Positions 48,851-61,100 of a stretch of 64,000 nt of DNA are shown piece after piece. The position numbers were made by a program, and so were the translations under genes. This stretch comes from Piper betle. Lineage: Eukaryota > Streptophyta > Magnoliopsida > Piperales > Piperaceae. Every line of letters starts with the position of its first letter. Within the stretch, counting starts at the first letter, position 1. The notes below the pieces were generated by a model that saw only the letters and a program-made list of their open reading frames with translations, did not search any database and was not told where the DNA came from. The stretch is from positions 55,767 to 119,766 of the forward strand of contig JAURVB010009729.1 in assembly GCA_033002965.1 (NCBI GenBank), given 5' to 3'.

Positions 48851-49121
48851 TTACGAAATAATGTGTCCTAACTAGGTAAGCAGTTGTAAAATTAATTTTA
48901 CGATTAACTATATATTAAAAATGGTAGACTCTTATATATTCTGATAACATTTAAATTATGTTGATGAAGTCGGAAACACTTCAGAATAAAAACACATGAG
49001 AGCTAACTCATTTAACTGTCTTCCACATGATGAACACAAGTACAAACTAACAAGTTACAATTTTGTCAAGTTTGATTAAAGTCAATAACAATTCATGGAA
49101 ACAAGTTACAAATCACTAAGA

Positions 49122-51319
49122 TTATAAAGGCCTTTCAGATTCGAAGCTATCATAGTCGTTCTGCATCATTGTTTTGAGATTCGCCATCAGCGCACCGATG
49201 CCCTTGAATAAACTCGACAACTCTACTTTCAGATGGAACATTTTTTTGCCTACATAATTAAAAATAAAATATGGCAAATAATCACATAAATTATATATAA
49301 TAAAGATCAAAACAAGGGTTGTGTTAGGCAACATCTCCAATGTGCTACAATTGCAAGGCAAGTGCGCTTATTATGCCCAACTCCCCGTTTATTGCAACCA
49401 TGGCATAGCCTATCTTTTACCATATGGTCCATTGCAAGTTCTTTACCACTCTTCCATCTTTTACCACTTCCTTTTGTCTTTGATTGTGCCAGTGGATGTA
49501 CTTGTATTCCATGATATACTTGTATTCCATGCTGGACTTGTATTCTATGATATGGATCATCTACCACATCTTCTACCAATTCTCTATCTCTAAAAGTTTG
49601 TGCTTGGCGAGGTCAAATTTCTCAAATGATGAATATGTGTTTTTGGCTCATTGATTAAATATATAGTGCAATTATCCCCAATTAGAGAATAAAGTTTTAT
49701 TGCAATCACTACGAAGTTCCACTCCATCACCATAAAAAACAACTTCTTTTGTTATTTCAAGTTTCCATCTCTTCATGATATAGAGTTGAGGAAAAATATC
49801 CCCCTCATTCAATCCCAGTACATACAACAAATGCCAACATAGAATGCCTTCACTTTTCAAAAATTGACAACTACATTTGTATCTACTGTCAACTTCGTTG
49901 TAAGTAACACGTACAACCAACTCTTTATTACTTCTACAACATGTTACATCACATTGTTGAACATCCCCCTCATCTAATTTCTTACGAGATGAGCAACAAA
50001 CCAAACTGTATTATAATTATTCTTGAAACTTATAAAACATTTTTTGAATATAAACCTTTGTCATGTTACATTACATCTTGAATGGAGTGACCAATTTGGG
50101 GCTTTTATATGAGTTTTTATAAGATTCTTTTGCCTCATTTAATCTCTATCTTTTGATAGCTCTCTTAAATCTATGTATAAACTCAATAAGGCTATTTTTT
50201 TATTCACATACCTTGAGTAAAATGAGTTTTGAGATTCACTTCTTTAAGAACTTCTTATGCCAGCCAAAAATATATTTTTACTATATACAGACACCCACGC
50301 ATGACGAATTGCATATATGGATTTTAATCACTCACGTTCCTCCATGCAATTGTCTTTCATTATTTTACTCTATTATTATTCAAATTCTTCTTTGTTTTTG
50401 CACCATAAATTAAACTATGGAATGGCTCATAAAACTCCCTTTTGTAAGCAATTGCACCTAATTTTTCACTCTCTTTCTTAAGGATATGCTAAATGCAAAG
50501 ATGATGATATGTTGAAGAAAATATCAATTTAATTGTTATCCATTGCAGGATTTTGATCAATAACAATTTCCCTTGGATGCCTTCCATCCATGCATTTCAA
50601 AAATATTTTAAACAACCACGCAAATGACTCAGTCTTCTCATTACACAAAAAGCGCATCCAAATGTAATTTTTTGCCTGTGATGGTTTACTCCGATGAATG
50701 GTGAAAAAACAAGTGCATATTTATTTGTATCATATGATGTATCAAAAATCATCACATCTGAGAAAAACTGATAATTTTTCTTGCAATTCCATCCACCTAA
50801 AAACAATGCTTCAATCTACCCTCATCATCTACTTCATAGCAATAAAAAAGAAATCATTCATCTCTTTCATTTCCTCGAAATGTTCCAACAATAGTTGAGC
50901 ATCTATTTCCTTTATCTTTATTTCCTTCTTCAAAATGCATGACCTTCCACGTGCCCTCTTTATTTTTAGTTACCCTAATACGTGCATGACAATCTTCTCT
51001 AATTATATGATGAGTTCTCTTTTTTCCGTTGTGGGGTATTTCTCTTTGTGCCTCATCTTCTTTAATATGTCCTTCTTTAAAACATACAATCACTTGAGAC
51101 CACAACTCTTTCGTTCTCCTATGATAATTTGCACTATGTTTACGTACACCAAATCCGGTCATTTTTTAATAACTACCGTAGAAGTTGAGTGCATCGTCCA
51201 AACAATCAAATTGCATTCCTAACCTTCGGTTTGAACTCATCTTCTACACTAAGATAGACTATTGTAATATGTTGGCCTAATTTTTCTTCGTCATATCCTT
51301 TATTTTGAAGATTGTCCAT
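49122..51319 (-). pseudogene. FAR1/FHY3-related MULE transposase, decayed
   Basis: The minus strand opens MDNLQNKGYDEEKLGQ at 51319. The FAR1-type DNA-binding domain follows (MQFDCLDDALNFYGSY, then an in-frame stop at about 51165, then MTGFGVRKHSANYHRR to about 50854). The MULE catalytic region follows (FFSDVMIFDTSYDTNKYALVF at about 50750; FIGVNHHRQKITFGCAF; CMDGRHPREIVIDQNPAM at about 50560). A SWIM zinc finger is at about 49860 (YKCSCQFLKSEGILCWHLL), and a CCHC knuckle LCHGCNKRGVGHNKRTC at about 49390. Stops and frame changes separate the blocks. Host FAR1/FHY3 transcription factors share this layout. The decay and terminal repeats argue for a transposon copy. Confidence 0.85.
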
Positions 51320-52002
51320 TGTTAAAAAATACAAAATTTATAAAAACTAAGATTATTTTCAATTAAAACAGTCATAATAAACATTCTTTAATTAAATCAA
51401 AGTACTTTCAAAGGTTTAACTCTTACTTGATGCTAGCAGTAGGAGGGTTGGCAGCCGGCGACAGGGGGATTGGTGACCAGCGGCAAGGGGGTTGGGAGGG
51501 GGGGTTGCAGGGGAAGGGCCGGGGGTGGTGGTAGGGGGGCGACGGGGAGCGACAGTAGGGGGCACAACGGGTGGGGCCAAGGGGGAGGGGGGTGTAAAAC
51601 CCACGATTCGAGTTAGGGTTTTATATTCAGAACCGGTCGGGTCGACCGTTATTTTTCGAGTTGAGTCAGTTTCAGGACACGTGTACCAAGCCGACGCCGG
51701 TCGCGTGTATGAGCTATGAGGGTCATGCGTACCCAAATATATGATGATAACGTCATGAATACAGCAGAACAGAATGAGTTATCAGATATATGAGAGTATG
51801 CCAGTCATTTTTTTATTTTTATATATAGTGGATCGTAGAATTAGTATTAGGCCGTTTACCGCGTTAGGACGCGTTCGGGCAGTTTGGGTGGGTTGATAGT
51901 TCTAGAGCATGTCATTATAATTTTTTTGGTGTTGTTTGATTTTACAGGATTTTTCCCGATTTTTATGAAATTTTTTAGGATTTAATACGAGTTAGTTATG
52001 AT

Positions 52003-52031
52003 ACTTGACTCGAGCCGGAGACGAGTCAAGT
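52003..52031 (+). other. Hairpin at the edge of the LTR GC-rich island
   Basis: ACTTGACTCG, nine-base loop AGCCGGAGA, CGAGTCAAGT: a perfect 10-bp stem. The same structure is at 62680-62708. Weaker forms are at 26614-26637 and 36794-36817 (LTRs of element A) and at 25018-25042 inside the hAT-type element. Confidence 0.85.
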
Positions 52032-52906
52032 ATTATTTACGAGTTTGCCACCCATTTTCACCCCGACTTTTCTTCCCCCGCGCCCAAACCCTCGCCGCGC
52101 CGCCCCTGTTCGCGCGCCACCGCCGCCACGGCCGGCGCCGCCTGGCCGCCGATCGACGCCGCCCAGCCCGGCCACGGCGTCGCCCTGCCGCCCCGACCAG
52201 GTCCGGCCCCCATCGGACCGCCGCGACGCGAGGAAACCACGCCGCGACGCCGCGGCCGCGTTGCGGTCACGTTGCCGATTCCGCCGCCGGCGACCGTCGC
52301 CGCCGTGATCGAGTGGTCACCTCGACGTCTTCGACCAACCCACGACTGTCCCCGACCGGAACGGAGGCCAGCGCCGCCCATCCCGGCCGGATCGAGTCAC
52401 CCACCGCCGCCACCACTGTTTTGACCATTTTCCGGCGAGCCGCCAACTCCGTCGACCATGTTGAGGCCATAGATGAGTCGGGCTCGCCGAGCCGGTTCCG
52501 AGGGTACCCAACACGACCCCTTTCCGACTAGTAGACGCCGCCGGCGATTGTCGCCGGAAAACCACCGGAAGCCGCCGGAAAACCGCCAGTAGCGGCCGGA
52601 AAACCGCCGAAAAATCGGAATTTCTGGAATTCGCTGGAATTCACCGGATCTTCCGCGGAGCTCACCTAGTTGGACTCGATCGAACGTCGGACGCCGAGGA
52701 GCGCCGAATTCGAGCTCCGAGACGCGCGACGGAACCCTAGTCGTCGCCGATTGCCGACGACGTGAGGTATAATTACCTCCGATTGATTTATTTAAAAATT
52801 GATGATAATTGTTAGCATAGCATGCTAGGGTTGATTAATTATCATGATGAATATCAGAGTATGAATGAAGTTACATGATGTGATTGATAGTGCATGGAGG
52901 ATAAGT

Positions 52907-55104
52907 TGTAACACCCCAAATCCGGTTCACGCTCGTGAACCGAACCGGCATGTTACCGGCCCCGGTTAGGTCGGCTAACCCGAACCTAACTCATACGGAT
53001 CCAATCTCGGCGTCTTAAGATGAAGATACAACTCTCAAAGCATGGATGAATACACAAACCCTAACATGGTACTACGTGAATGACATACAAATCAGAGTGC
53101 ACACCAAGACAATCCCGATAAAAATTAATGAAAACTTTGAAATATAACGGATAGAGTTTCCCCTAAAAATGCAATTAGGGGCCACCCTGTCAAATATACA
53201 TATGCAAATATATATCTAACCATATATCAAATAATTTCATTCATATAAAATATAAAATCTAACATGCTGTAACTTATTTTAAAACTTGGGTCTCAACCCA
53301 CTCCGCTGCGCAACTCTGATCATATTTTGCATTCTGTTATCGTGTCTTAACATTTCATTCATATCATATCATCATGCTCAAACATTTACTCATAGCATGT
53401 GTATAAAATAACATCATAACAAAACATTAAACATTTAATCACCCAATGTGTGTGTGCAGAAGACCTTATTGCTCCTCCGTCCCAGCTGGCTCATCCATCT
53501 CGTGCTTATCACCTACATATATATAAGAAAAACGTCAGTAACAAGCGTTACTGGTCCGGAAAATAAAATAACTATAACAAACTGGCTATGAGAGCAAACT
53601 CTCATCTGAAAGAAAACCATCATACTTCCTCAAGAACACTCTGAAGGGCACTACTGAGGAGCCACTGGGCTGCAGACCCGGTAGCATCCCGAACTTACTG
53701 CTCTGCTGCTGGTACTGTGCTACTCTCAGCACTTCTTTTCAGTACTTCTCATGAAACTTTATCCTAAGCCCTCTCCGAACCTCCATATCTCTCCTGGCCT
53801 TGAGCACGAAGGCCGAGTACTCTCAGGCAGTCACCTTTAGTACCCTTTGAACCACAAGTCCGGACATGCGCTGTACTAAACAGTACCCGTAAACCTCCAC
53901 GTTCTCCGGGTGTGAGGAACTCAAACGCGGAGTTGTCAGGATCCCTCGGGAATGGAACAGTCCGCTGGCACTAATCCAGAGCCCGCTTTGACTGTCACGG
54001 CATCCTCTGCATGGTACGTGCAGTCGGTTTCTCCATCTCTCGTCTCACTGAAAACTCGATAAAACTATATATATAGGCCTGGGAAGGGATTCATATAATA
54101 GGCCCGAAGGCAACTTGTGGTGGATCTTGTTTTCGAAATCATCCTCGAGGGATCTCATCCTCGAGGGGTTATTAATCCGGAAATATTCGATTAAATGGCC
54201 CGAGTTAAGTGGGATCCAATAAAACGCCACTTAACCCGCCCTGCAATAATAAAATAAACATACAATGGAAGAGCGTAAAACAAGACGAGTCCTAAACGGA
54301 CCTGGTAGAAGCTCCAAGCGTGTCATCGCGCCTAGGCGGCGAGCTCCTACTCCGCACCTACACATCAAAACTAAATACTAACGCCCGCTAACTAAATGAT
54401 GCATCAAACACAATGAACATCAATCACAATTCAATCATCAACATCCAGCAATAGTTAAATAATCATAAATTTAAATAATTCTAACTCATCCTAGTCATAC
54501 CAATTTTATTGTGTTTTTCAAAGTTACGTCCTGATCACTTATCATGCTGAGACTCCTACCTCATTAGATCGTTGAACCTTCATTCACACTTAATCTCATC
54601 ATGTAACTTATCATTTCATCCCTAATTAGTCATTAATCACATCACACACAATTATCATGCTCAACTCGATCTACCTCATTAAATCACTCCCTATTCATTC
54701 TCAATTAATTGCATCATGCAATCATCACTACACTCATACTCATATGTTTATCATGACAAATATCAAACATCGTAATGATATGCTCTAGAACTATCAACCC
54801 ACCCAAAATGCCCGTAACGCGTCCTAACGCGATAAACGGCCTAAAACTAATTCTACGATCCATTATATATAAAAATAATAATAAAAAAATGACTGACATA
54901 CTCTCATATATCTGATAACTCATTCTGTTCTGCTGTGTTTATGACGTTATCATCATATACTTGGGTACGCATGACCCTCATAGCTCATACACGCGACCGG
55001 CGTCGGCTCGGTACACGTGTCCTGAAACTGACTCAACTCGAAAAATAACAGTCAACCCGACCGGTTCTGAATATAAAACCCTAACTCGAATCGTGGGTTT
55101 TACA
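52907..55104 (-). mobile_element. Inner solo LTR, same family, opposite orientation, 2198 bp
   Basis: Perfect 5-bp target duplication TAAGT at 52902-52906 and 55105-55109. Reads TGTAACACCCCAAATCCGG at 52907 to CGTGGGTTTTACA at 55104. It is the reverse complement of the outer LTR over almost its full length but lacks the roughly 740-bp GC-rich island and hairpin. Nearly identical 61-codon minus/plus open frames at 54045-54230 and 55448-55633 differ by one residue, showing how similar the two LTRs are. Confidence 0.95.
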
Positions 55105-55601
55105 TAAGTAGTCTAGTGAGATAAGTAAATATGAGCATGTTAATCGAGTATGACGTAACTTAGAAAAACGGTATAAAATTGGTATGAATAGGATGACGTA
55201 GAATTATTTTTACATTATGATTACTTGATTGTTGATGGATGTTATTCGTATTGTGTGATGTTTGTTGAGTTTGATGCATCATTTAGTTAGCGGGCGTTAG
55301 TATCTAGTTTTGATGTGTAGGTACGAAGTAGGAGCTCGCCGCCTAGGCGCGATGACACGCTTGGAGCTTCTACCAGGTCCGTTTAGGACTCGTCTTGTTT
55401 TACGCTCTTCCATTGTATGTTTATTTTATTATTGCAGGGCGGGTTAAGTGGCGTTTTATCGGATCCCACTTAACTCGGGCCATTTAATCGAATATTTCCG
55501 GATTAATAACCCCTCGAGGATGAGATCCCTCGAGGATGATTTCGAAAACAAGATCCACCACAAGTTGCCTTCGGGCCTATTATATGAATCCCTTCCCAGG
55601 C

Positions 55602-55612
55602 CTATATATATA
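55602..55612 (+). promoter_or_regulatory. Conserved TATA region of the LTR family
   Basis: CTATATATATA at 55602, followed by GTTTTATCGAGTTTTCAGTGAGACGAGAG-like sequence. The same block is present in the opposite orientation at about 54067 and, more diverged, at about 24175 and 35388 in element A. Its conservation among copies and orientation suggest the retrotransposon core promoter (start of R). Confidence 0.6.
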
Positions 55613-56923
55613 GTTTTATCGAGTTTTCAGTGAGACGAGAGATGGAGAAACCGACTGCACGTACCATGCAGAGGATGCCGTGACAGTCAAAGCGGGCTCT
55701 GGATTAGTGCCAGCGGACTGTTCCATTCCCGAGGGATCCTGACAACTCCGCGTTTGAGTTCCTCACACCCGGAGAACGTGGAGGTTTACGGGTACTGTTT
55801 AGTACAGCGCATGTCCGGACTTGTGGTTCAAAGGGTACTAAAGGCGACTGCCTGAGAGTACTCGGCCTTCGTGCTCAAGGCCAGGAGAAATATGGAGGTA
55901 AGGAGAGGGCTTAGGATAAAGTTTCACGAGAAGTACTGAAAAAGAAGTGCTGAGAGTAGCACAGTACCAGCAGCAGTAAGTTCGGGATGCTACCGGGTCT
56001 GCAGCCCAGTGGCTCCTCAGTAGTGCCCTTCAGAGTGTTCTTGAGGAAGTATATGTTTGCTTTCAGATGAGAGTTTGCTCTCATAGCCAGTTTGTTATAG
56101 TTATTTTATTTTCCGGACCAGTAACGCTTGTTACTGACGTTTTTCTTATATATATGTAGGTGATAAGCACGAGATGGATGCGCCAGCTTGGACGGAGGAG
56201 CAATGAGGTCTTGTGCACACACACATGTTAGATTTCTGAATGTTTAATATTGCATTATTATGTTATTATATTGTGAATGACATGATTAAATGTTTGATGC
56301 ATGACAATGACATGAAATGAAATGGTCAGAGTAGCGCAGCAAAAGTGGGGTTAGGACCCAAAGTTCAGAGAATGATGAATATAATAGATTAGAAGTATGT
56401 GTGAATGCTATCGTTGCTATACGTATATATGTGATATATTTGTATATATATTATTTTGACAGGGTGGACCCTAATTGCATTTTTAGGGGAGACCCGGTCT
56501 GTTTTGATTTCAGAATTTGATCGTAACTGTAGTGGTGTGTATTTTGAATTGCTTGTCATTCATGTAGTACCATGTTAGGATTTTGTATATTTATTCATTC
56601 ATGATGGATCGTATCTTCATCTTAAGACGCCGAGATTGGATCCACATGAGTTAGGTTCGGGTTAGCCGACCTAACCGGGGCCTGTAACATGCCGGTTTGG
56701 TTCACGAGCGTGAACCGGATTTGGGGTGTTACAAGGGGTCCATGGCGGCAGGGGATGGGGGCGAGAGTAGGGGGTTGGTGGCTGGGGTCGGGGGGATGAG
56801 TGGCAGAGGTGTCCCAGGGAGGTGGTGTGGTCTAGTGACGGGGGGAGGGGGGGAAATCCAACGGCCCACGATTGCAACACTGCATACACTGCCGAAAATG
56901 GGGCAGGTTTTCAATGGCAGAGG

Positions 56924-58139
56924 TAAGATTGAGTTCTTGTTTTTCTTCTTTTAGAATTTTCTGAATTGTTCTTTCTTTTTTGGGGTGATTTAAATGGTTG
57001 ACATGTGGTAACAATTGTATATGGTAACAAAAATGTTTTGTAGTCTGATTCCTTTTTTGTCCTGAGTTTAGAATTTGAGCTTGTTTCGTTGATTTCAGAA
57101 TTAGAGAGACAAATGCATATGGCTTCAGGAATTAGGAACATATCTGGAAAGCATTCATATTTGGGTTTTTTATTGCTTATGTTGTTTAACTGTTTTATAT
57201 AGATGAATTGAGTGATGAAGGTGGTATCAATTAATGCTTTCTATTCAAGGGTTTACCTCTTGAAAGGATAAACACTGAAACTATACTTTTATTAGATTCA
57301 ATTCTAATTATTGTGGTTCTTTAGTTTAATTTTGGTAGAGTACTCAAGCAACTCTGGAGAGGTGGTGGTTCAAATCCACCAATATCCTGCTTTATCATGA
57401 TTATGACTTATGGAAACATAAGTTTTATAACAAAATAAAATAGATAAGCATCATTTTAAGAAGGATCAACATGATATGTTCTATATAAAGGACTAATCCA
57501 AAAACTAAAATGGCAGATTTCCACTTAAAGTATTCAATTAACAAGATCACAAAATATTTAAGTTGTATCATAACCAATATTTAAGCCGTACAATTTGTTC
57601 AAGCATTCAACTATTGTTCATATCAATATAATAGAATAAACTTAAAAAGAGTTTTCTTTTGGCAAAACTTTGAACCACAACTTGCACATTGCTTCAACAT
57701 CAAGGATCTGGCATTGATTGATATGACAAAACCAAATTCACAGTAAATTAAATTTGCTCAATCCTGCCGTTTTGCATGATGCTTTTACATGTGAAATAAT
57801 GACTTTTTTCATGGCATAAGCTGCAGATTCTCTTTTGCGAAGGAGCTTTAGCATCCTTATAACCTGCATTTAACCTTTAAGTTATTTTTGGGCGCCTTTA
57901 AGTACACAAATGAGAAGGATCACATATATTTATTTGGGGAATGTGATCCATTAACATGCCACATTGGTTCTTCTCAACCTCTTCACCCAACACACTTTTC
58001 GAATTATTCATCTCTTTGAAATTTTAAACTATTTCTTCAAAAAAAGGTAAGGCATATTGTTATTGCTCCCATAAACTTGTCCCCAAATCTTGAAATTGAA
58101 GGGTTATATTTTGAAATTACCACAATTGCAATGGTGTAA
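56924..58139. other. AT-rich intergenic, no gene
   Basis: No coding frame recognised. A T-arm-like stretch at about 57360-57381 (GGTGG TTCAAAT CCACC) lacks the rest of a tRNA. Confidence 0.55.
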
Positions 58140-61100
58140 ACTTACTTTCACCAAAATCAAAATTGTTGCTATCTTCCTTGTCTTGAAGAGCGATATCTCA
58201 CATTAATTGCCCAACGATAAAGAATGTATTGTTCTAGGAATCTTGTGAGTTGCTTTTCTGGAAAATCCTTAGTATATGCATACACAAGAGACTCACTTTC
58301 ATATTTCTTACAACTACAAGTGGCAGAGATGTTTTCAACATTTTGATAAGGTACAAGATACTTTCTTGCCTCATCATAGTATAGGAAAACTTCATAGTTC
58401 GTTGATGAATCCATTTGACCTATCTTCTTATACATGCAACCTTGACGATCCTTTAATTCATTTTGGAAAATATCAAAGATTCTTCTCGTATACAAGCTCC
58501 CCCCACTTAGGCTTCAAGTGGACTAGGTCCATGTAACACAGGTCTTGTATTTAAAGTGTTAAAATCTTCATCTTCTTCACTAGCTCTTTGTGATTCCAAA
58601 GCCCTATCATATTGCATCACAAATTTGGTCAAAAGAGTATGTGCATGCACATAGCCATCAAAAAACAGGGTTGATGCTCTCACTTCTTTGGCTTGAAGTC
58701 ATGCCCACAAAGAACATATCCTTCATGTATAATGGTGCCTAATGATTTTTACCTTTAAACAAAGAGAACTACAAACTATTTGGTTCCAAATTGTATTTGT
58801 ATTTCAAAACTTTCCATTTTTCCTCAAATTCTTGTACTGCGGCACATCCATAAATCTGTTGATTGTATTCTTTCTTAAATTCAGAGTACCTGAGCTTTAA
58901 AACCTTCAAGTGAACCATGGCATTATTACCTATACGCCAAGAACAATACCTGGGAAAGGATTGGATTTCCTGTAGTACTTGCTACAACAAACTCCCTGTA
59001 ACAACCCCTTGATTTGTGTAGATCGATACAAATCATGAAATTTGAAAGTAATAACCAAAATTAACATTTAAACCCCATGTCTTGTGGTGATGTACACCAA
59101 TCAAAGGGCTACTACAAAGAGTTTGTTGTAGCAAATGCTAGAGCAAATTTTTTTCCGCAATACCTAGGATGAATAATGGGAAAAATTGGCTCAATCGCAT
59201 TCTTCATTGTTGGGTCTTAATGTATAATAATTGGTACATGTGTTTTCCACATACATTTCAACCAAATCTTAAACAACCTAATAAATGTGAGTTCTTTCTC
59301 ATCTAAAAGTAAAACACAACTAAATAGTGTCAAGTGTGATTGGTACAAATGACATAAATAACTGTGAATGGAATAAATGACATAGAGAAAACATTGATTT
59401 TGTATGTTACATCAAACACAATCACATCACCAAAGTTTAAATGTGATGGCCCTCCCAATTATACATTCAAACTTGGCATTGCTTTTGGTCCAGGAACCTG
59501 AATCACCATAAAATAATACATAGAATAATTAAATAACAGCAAGCATGCAACAAATAACCATTACATTTATCAAATTTAATAATTAACCACAAGGATTAAA
59601 CAAGTAATTTTATATGTCATTTAATTGCAGCCAAATATAAATTATTCCAATGAATAAAATATGCTTAATATATTTATCACAGTCATAATATAAAATAAAC
59701 ACATAGAAGCAATTAAAATTAAACATCTCCCATTGAACGAACCATGGTCCACTACTAATAATATATATAATCTAAATATAATCAAACAAGTCCATCTAAA
59801 TAATTAATATTAATTATCTAATATAGAATTACTGGTCAATGTCTCCATTGAAGTCGAAAGTCATTCTTGCAACTAGGTATTTGTAGGGGTAATTCCATGT
59901 TATTAATAAAATCACTATGTATAATAATAATGAAAAAGATAATTAACCACAAAGTCTATGCCTAATCCCCGTCCAACATATATGGCCAATCTATCAGAAA
60001 TAATTTTCATTTATAATCACAGACGCTATCATTGTTTCGGAGGGATGACAGTACAACTATTCTTTGCCCAAACTCTAGTGTCTGAGTTCTATTGGGTTAT
60101 GTTAGTTTTTAAACCCTAAAACTCAGACCATATCTTTTAACTCATACCATATCTTTTAACTAGGAAAACAAAGTCCTGACTTATGTCCAATATTTCAATG
60201 CCACCTATTTCTCTCTCTATCAACCAATAGTCATACAACATGTTAATATAATATCATACAAGCTATGCATACCTTAAATTGTCTCTTCAAATTACTTTAC
60301 TCAAAAGCCAATAAGCTTACTTTACTCAAAAGCCAATAAGCGTACCATAGAACCCCAAAAATATACATTAGGGACGTATATTTATAACCCTCATGATATG
60401 TAATGCATGAGATGATTCACATTTAAATATAGTTCAAACACATTCATATCACATCAATTGATAATCCACAATACTTAATTATATGTAGTTAAACCACATA
60501 TTATTTATTTATTAATGTTAGAATAAAAATACAAGATGTTGAGTCAGTGCCGCGACACTTGTTCTCAGCATTGCAGCATTGCTGCCAAACAATAATTACA
60601 CACAAATGAGTGTTGTGACTCTAAGCCTCCACGTCGTGGCACTGGCCTTGCCAATGGCATTGATCTCCAACTTTTTCAATCAACATCACCAATGGTGCAG
60701 CACTACCCCACCCCACTCGGATTTGAGTGCCAAGGTGCTAGCTCGTCCACACACCAACATGATATGCAGGACCGCCGCGTTGGAATGCAGTGTCGCATCG
60801 CTAGTTTTTAAATTTTTTAAATTAATTAACATATAATCAAGTTCTAATTCTCTTAACAAGTTAATCACACCTTTTAACATATACTCGTACTAAGTTTTTA
60901 TGCAATTAACTATTGCACTCAATTTCACCATTAAAAGATAATTTAAAAAGATATACTTATATAACTTATTGTATGAATTAACTATCATGTTAATTTATTT
61001 ACAAACATGGAAACCTCCATAAAATCATTGTACAACTACTTATCATCTATATTCCATCATGACTTACAAGAAAATACAAGTATTATCATAAAATCTAAAT

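Larger units (their letters stand above)
51593..56733 (+). mobile_element. Outer solo LTR (Tekay-like family) in the MULE, plus orientation
   Basis: Starts TGTAAAACCCACGATTCG at 51593 and ends GGATTTGGGGTGTTACA at 56733. The flanks are GGGGG before and AGGGG after (four of five). Taking out the nested LTR and one copy of its duplication leaves about 2.94 kb. It is the same family as the LTRs of element A but much better preserved. A GC-rich island (52080-52760) follows the hairpin at 52003-52031. A short GCCGGAAAACCGCCG-type repeat run lies at 52550-52620. No interior or second LTR is present, so it is a solo LTR from recombination. Confidence 0.85.
48303..56923 (-). mobile_element. FAR1/Jittery-type MULE with nested LTRs
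   Basis: Long, imperfect terminal inverted repeats. The left end (48310-48362) has CTGC..TTTTG-GCAG.GCATG...TGTTGG...GTTGGATGAAATCC. The right end read on the other strand (about 56923-56855) has CTGCCCCATTTTCGGCAG.GTATG...GTTGGATTTCC. Both ends are followed inward by C/G-rich DNA (48371-48600; 51430-51592 plus 56739-56860). A transposase pseudogene lies between. Removing the solo LTRs leaves about 3.5 kb. The 9-bp target duplication expected of a MULE could not be read. Confidence 0.65.

Noticed and set aside
49122..51319. Possible host FAR1/FHY3-like transcription factor
   Set aside because: In-frame stops and frameshifts, and flanking inverted repeats, make a decayed MULE transposase more likely.
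51998..52531. 177-codon and other open frames in GC-rich DNA
   Set aside because: They belong to the LTR GC-rich island. The 62-kb copy has different frames, so there is no protein conservation.
54045..55633. Pair of near-identical 61-codon open frames on opposite strands
   Set aside because: They are the same LTR segment in two inverted LTR copies, not a conserved small protein; the frame is not kept in element A.
57340..57390. tRNA T-arm and B-box-like sequence GGTGGTTCAAATCCACC
   Set aside because: No matching acceptor stem, D-arm or anticodon arm could be folded around it, and no poly-A tailed SINE structure is evident.
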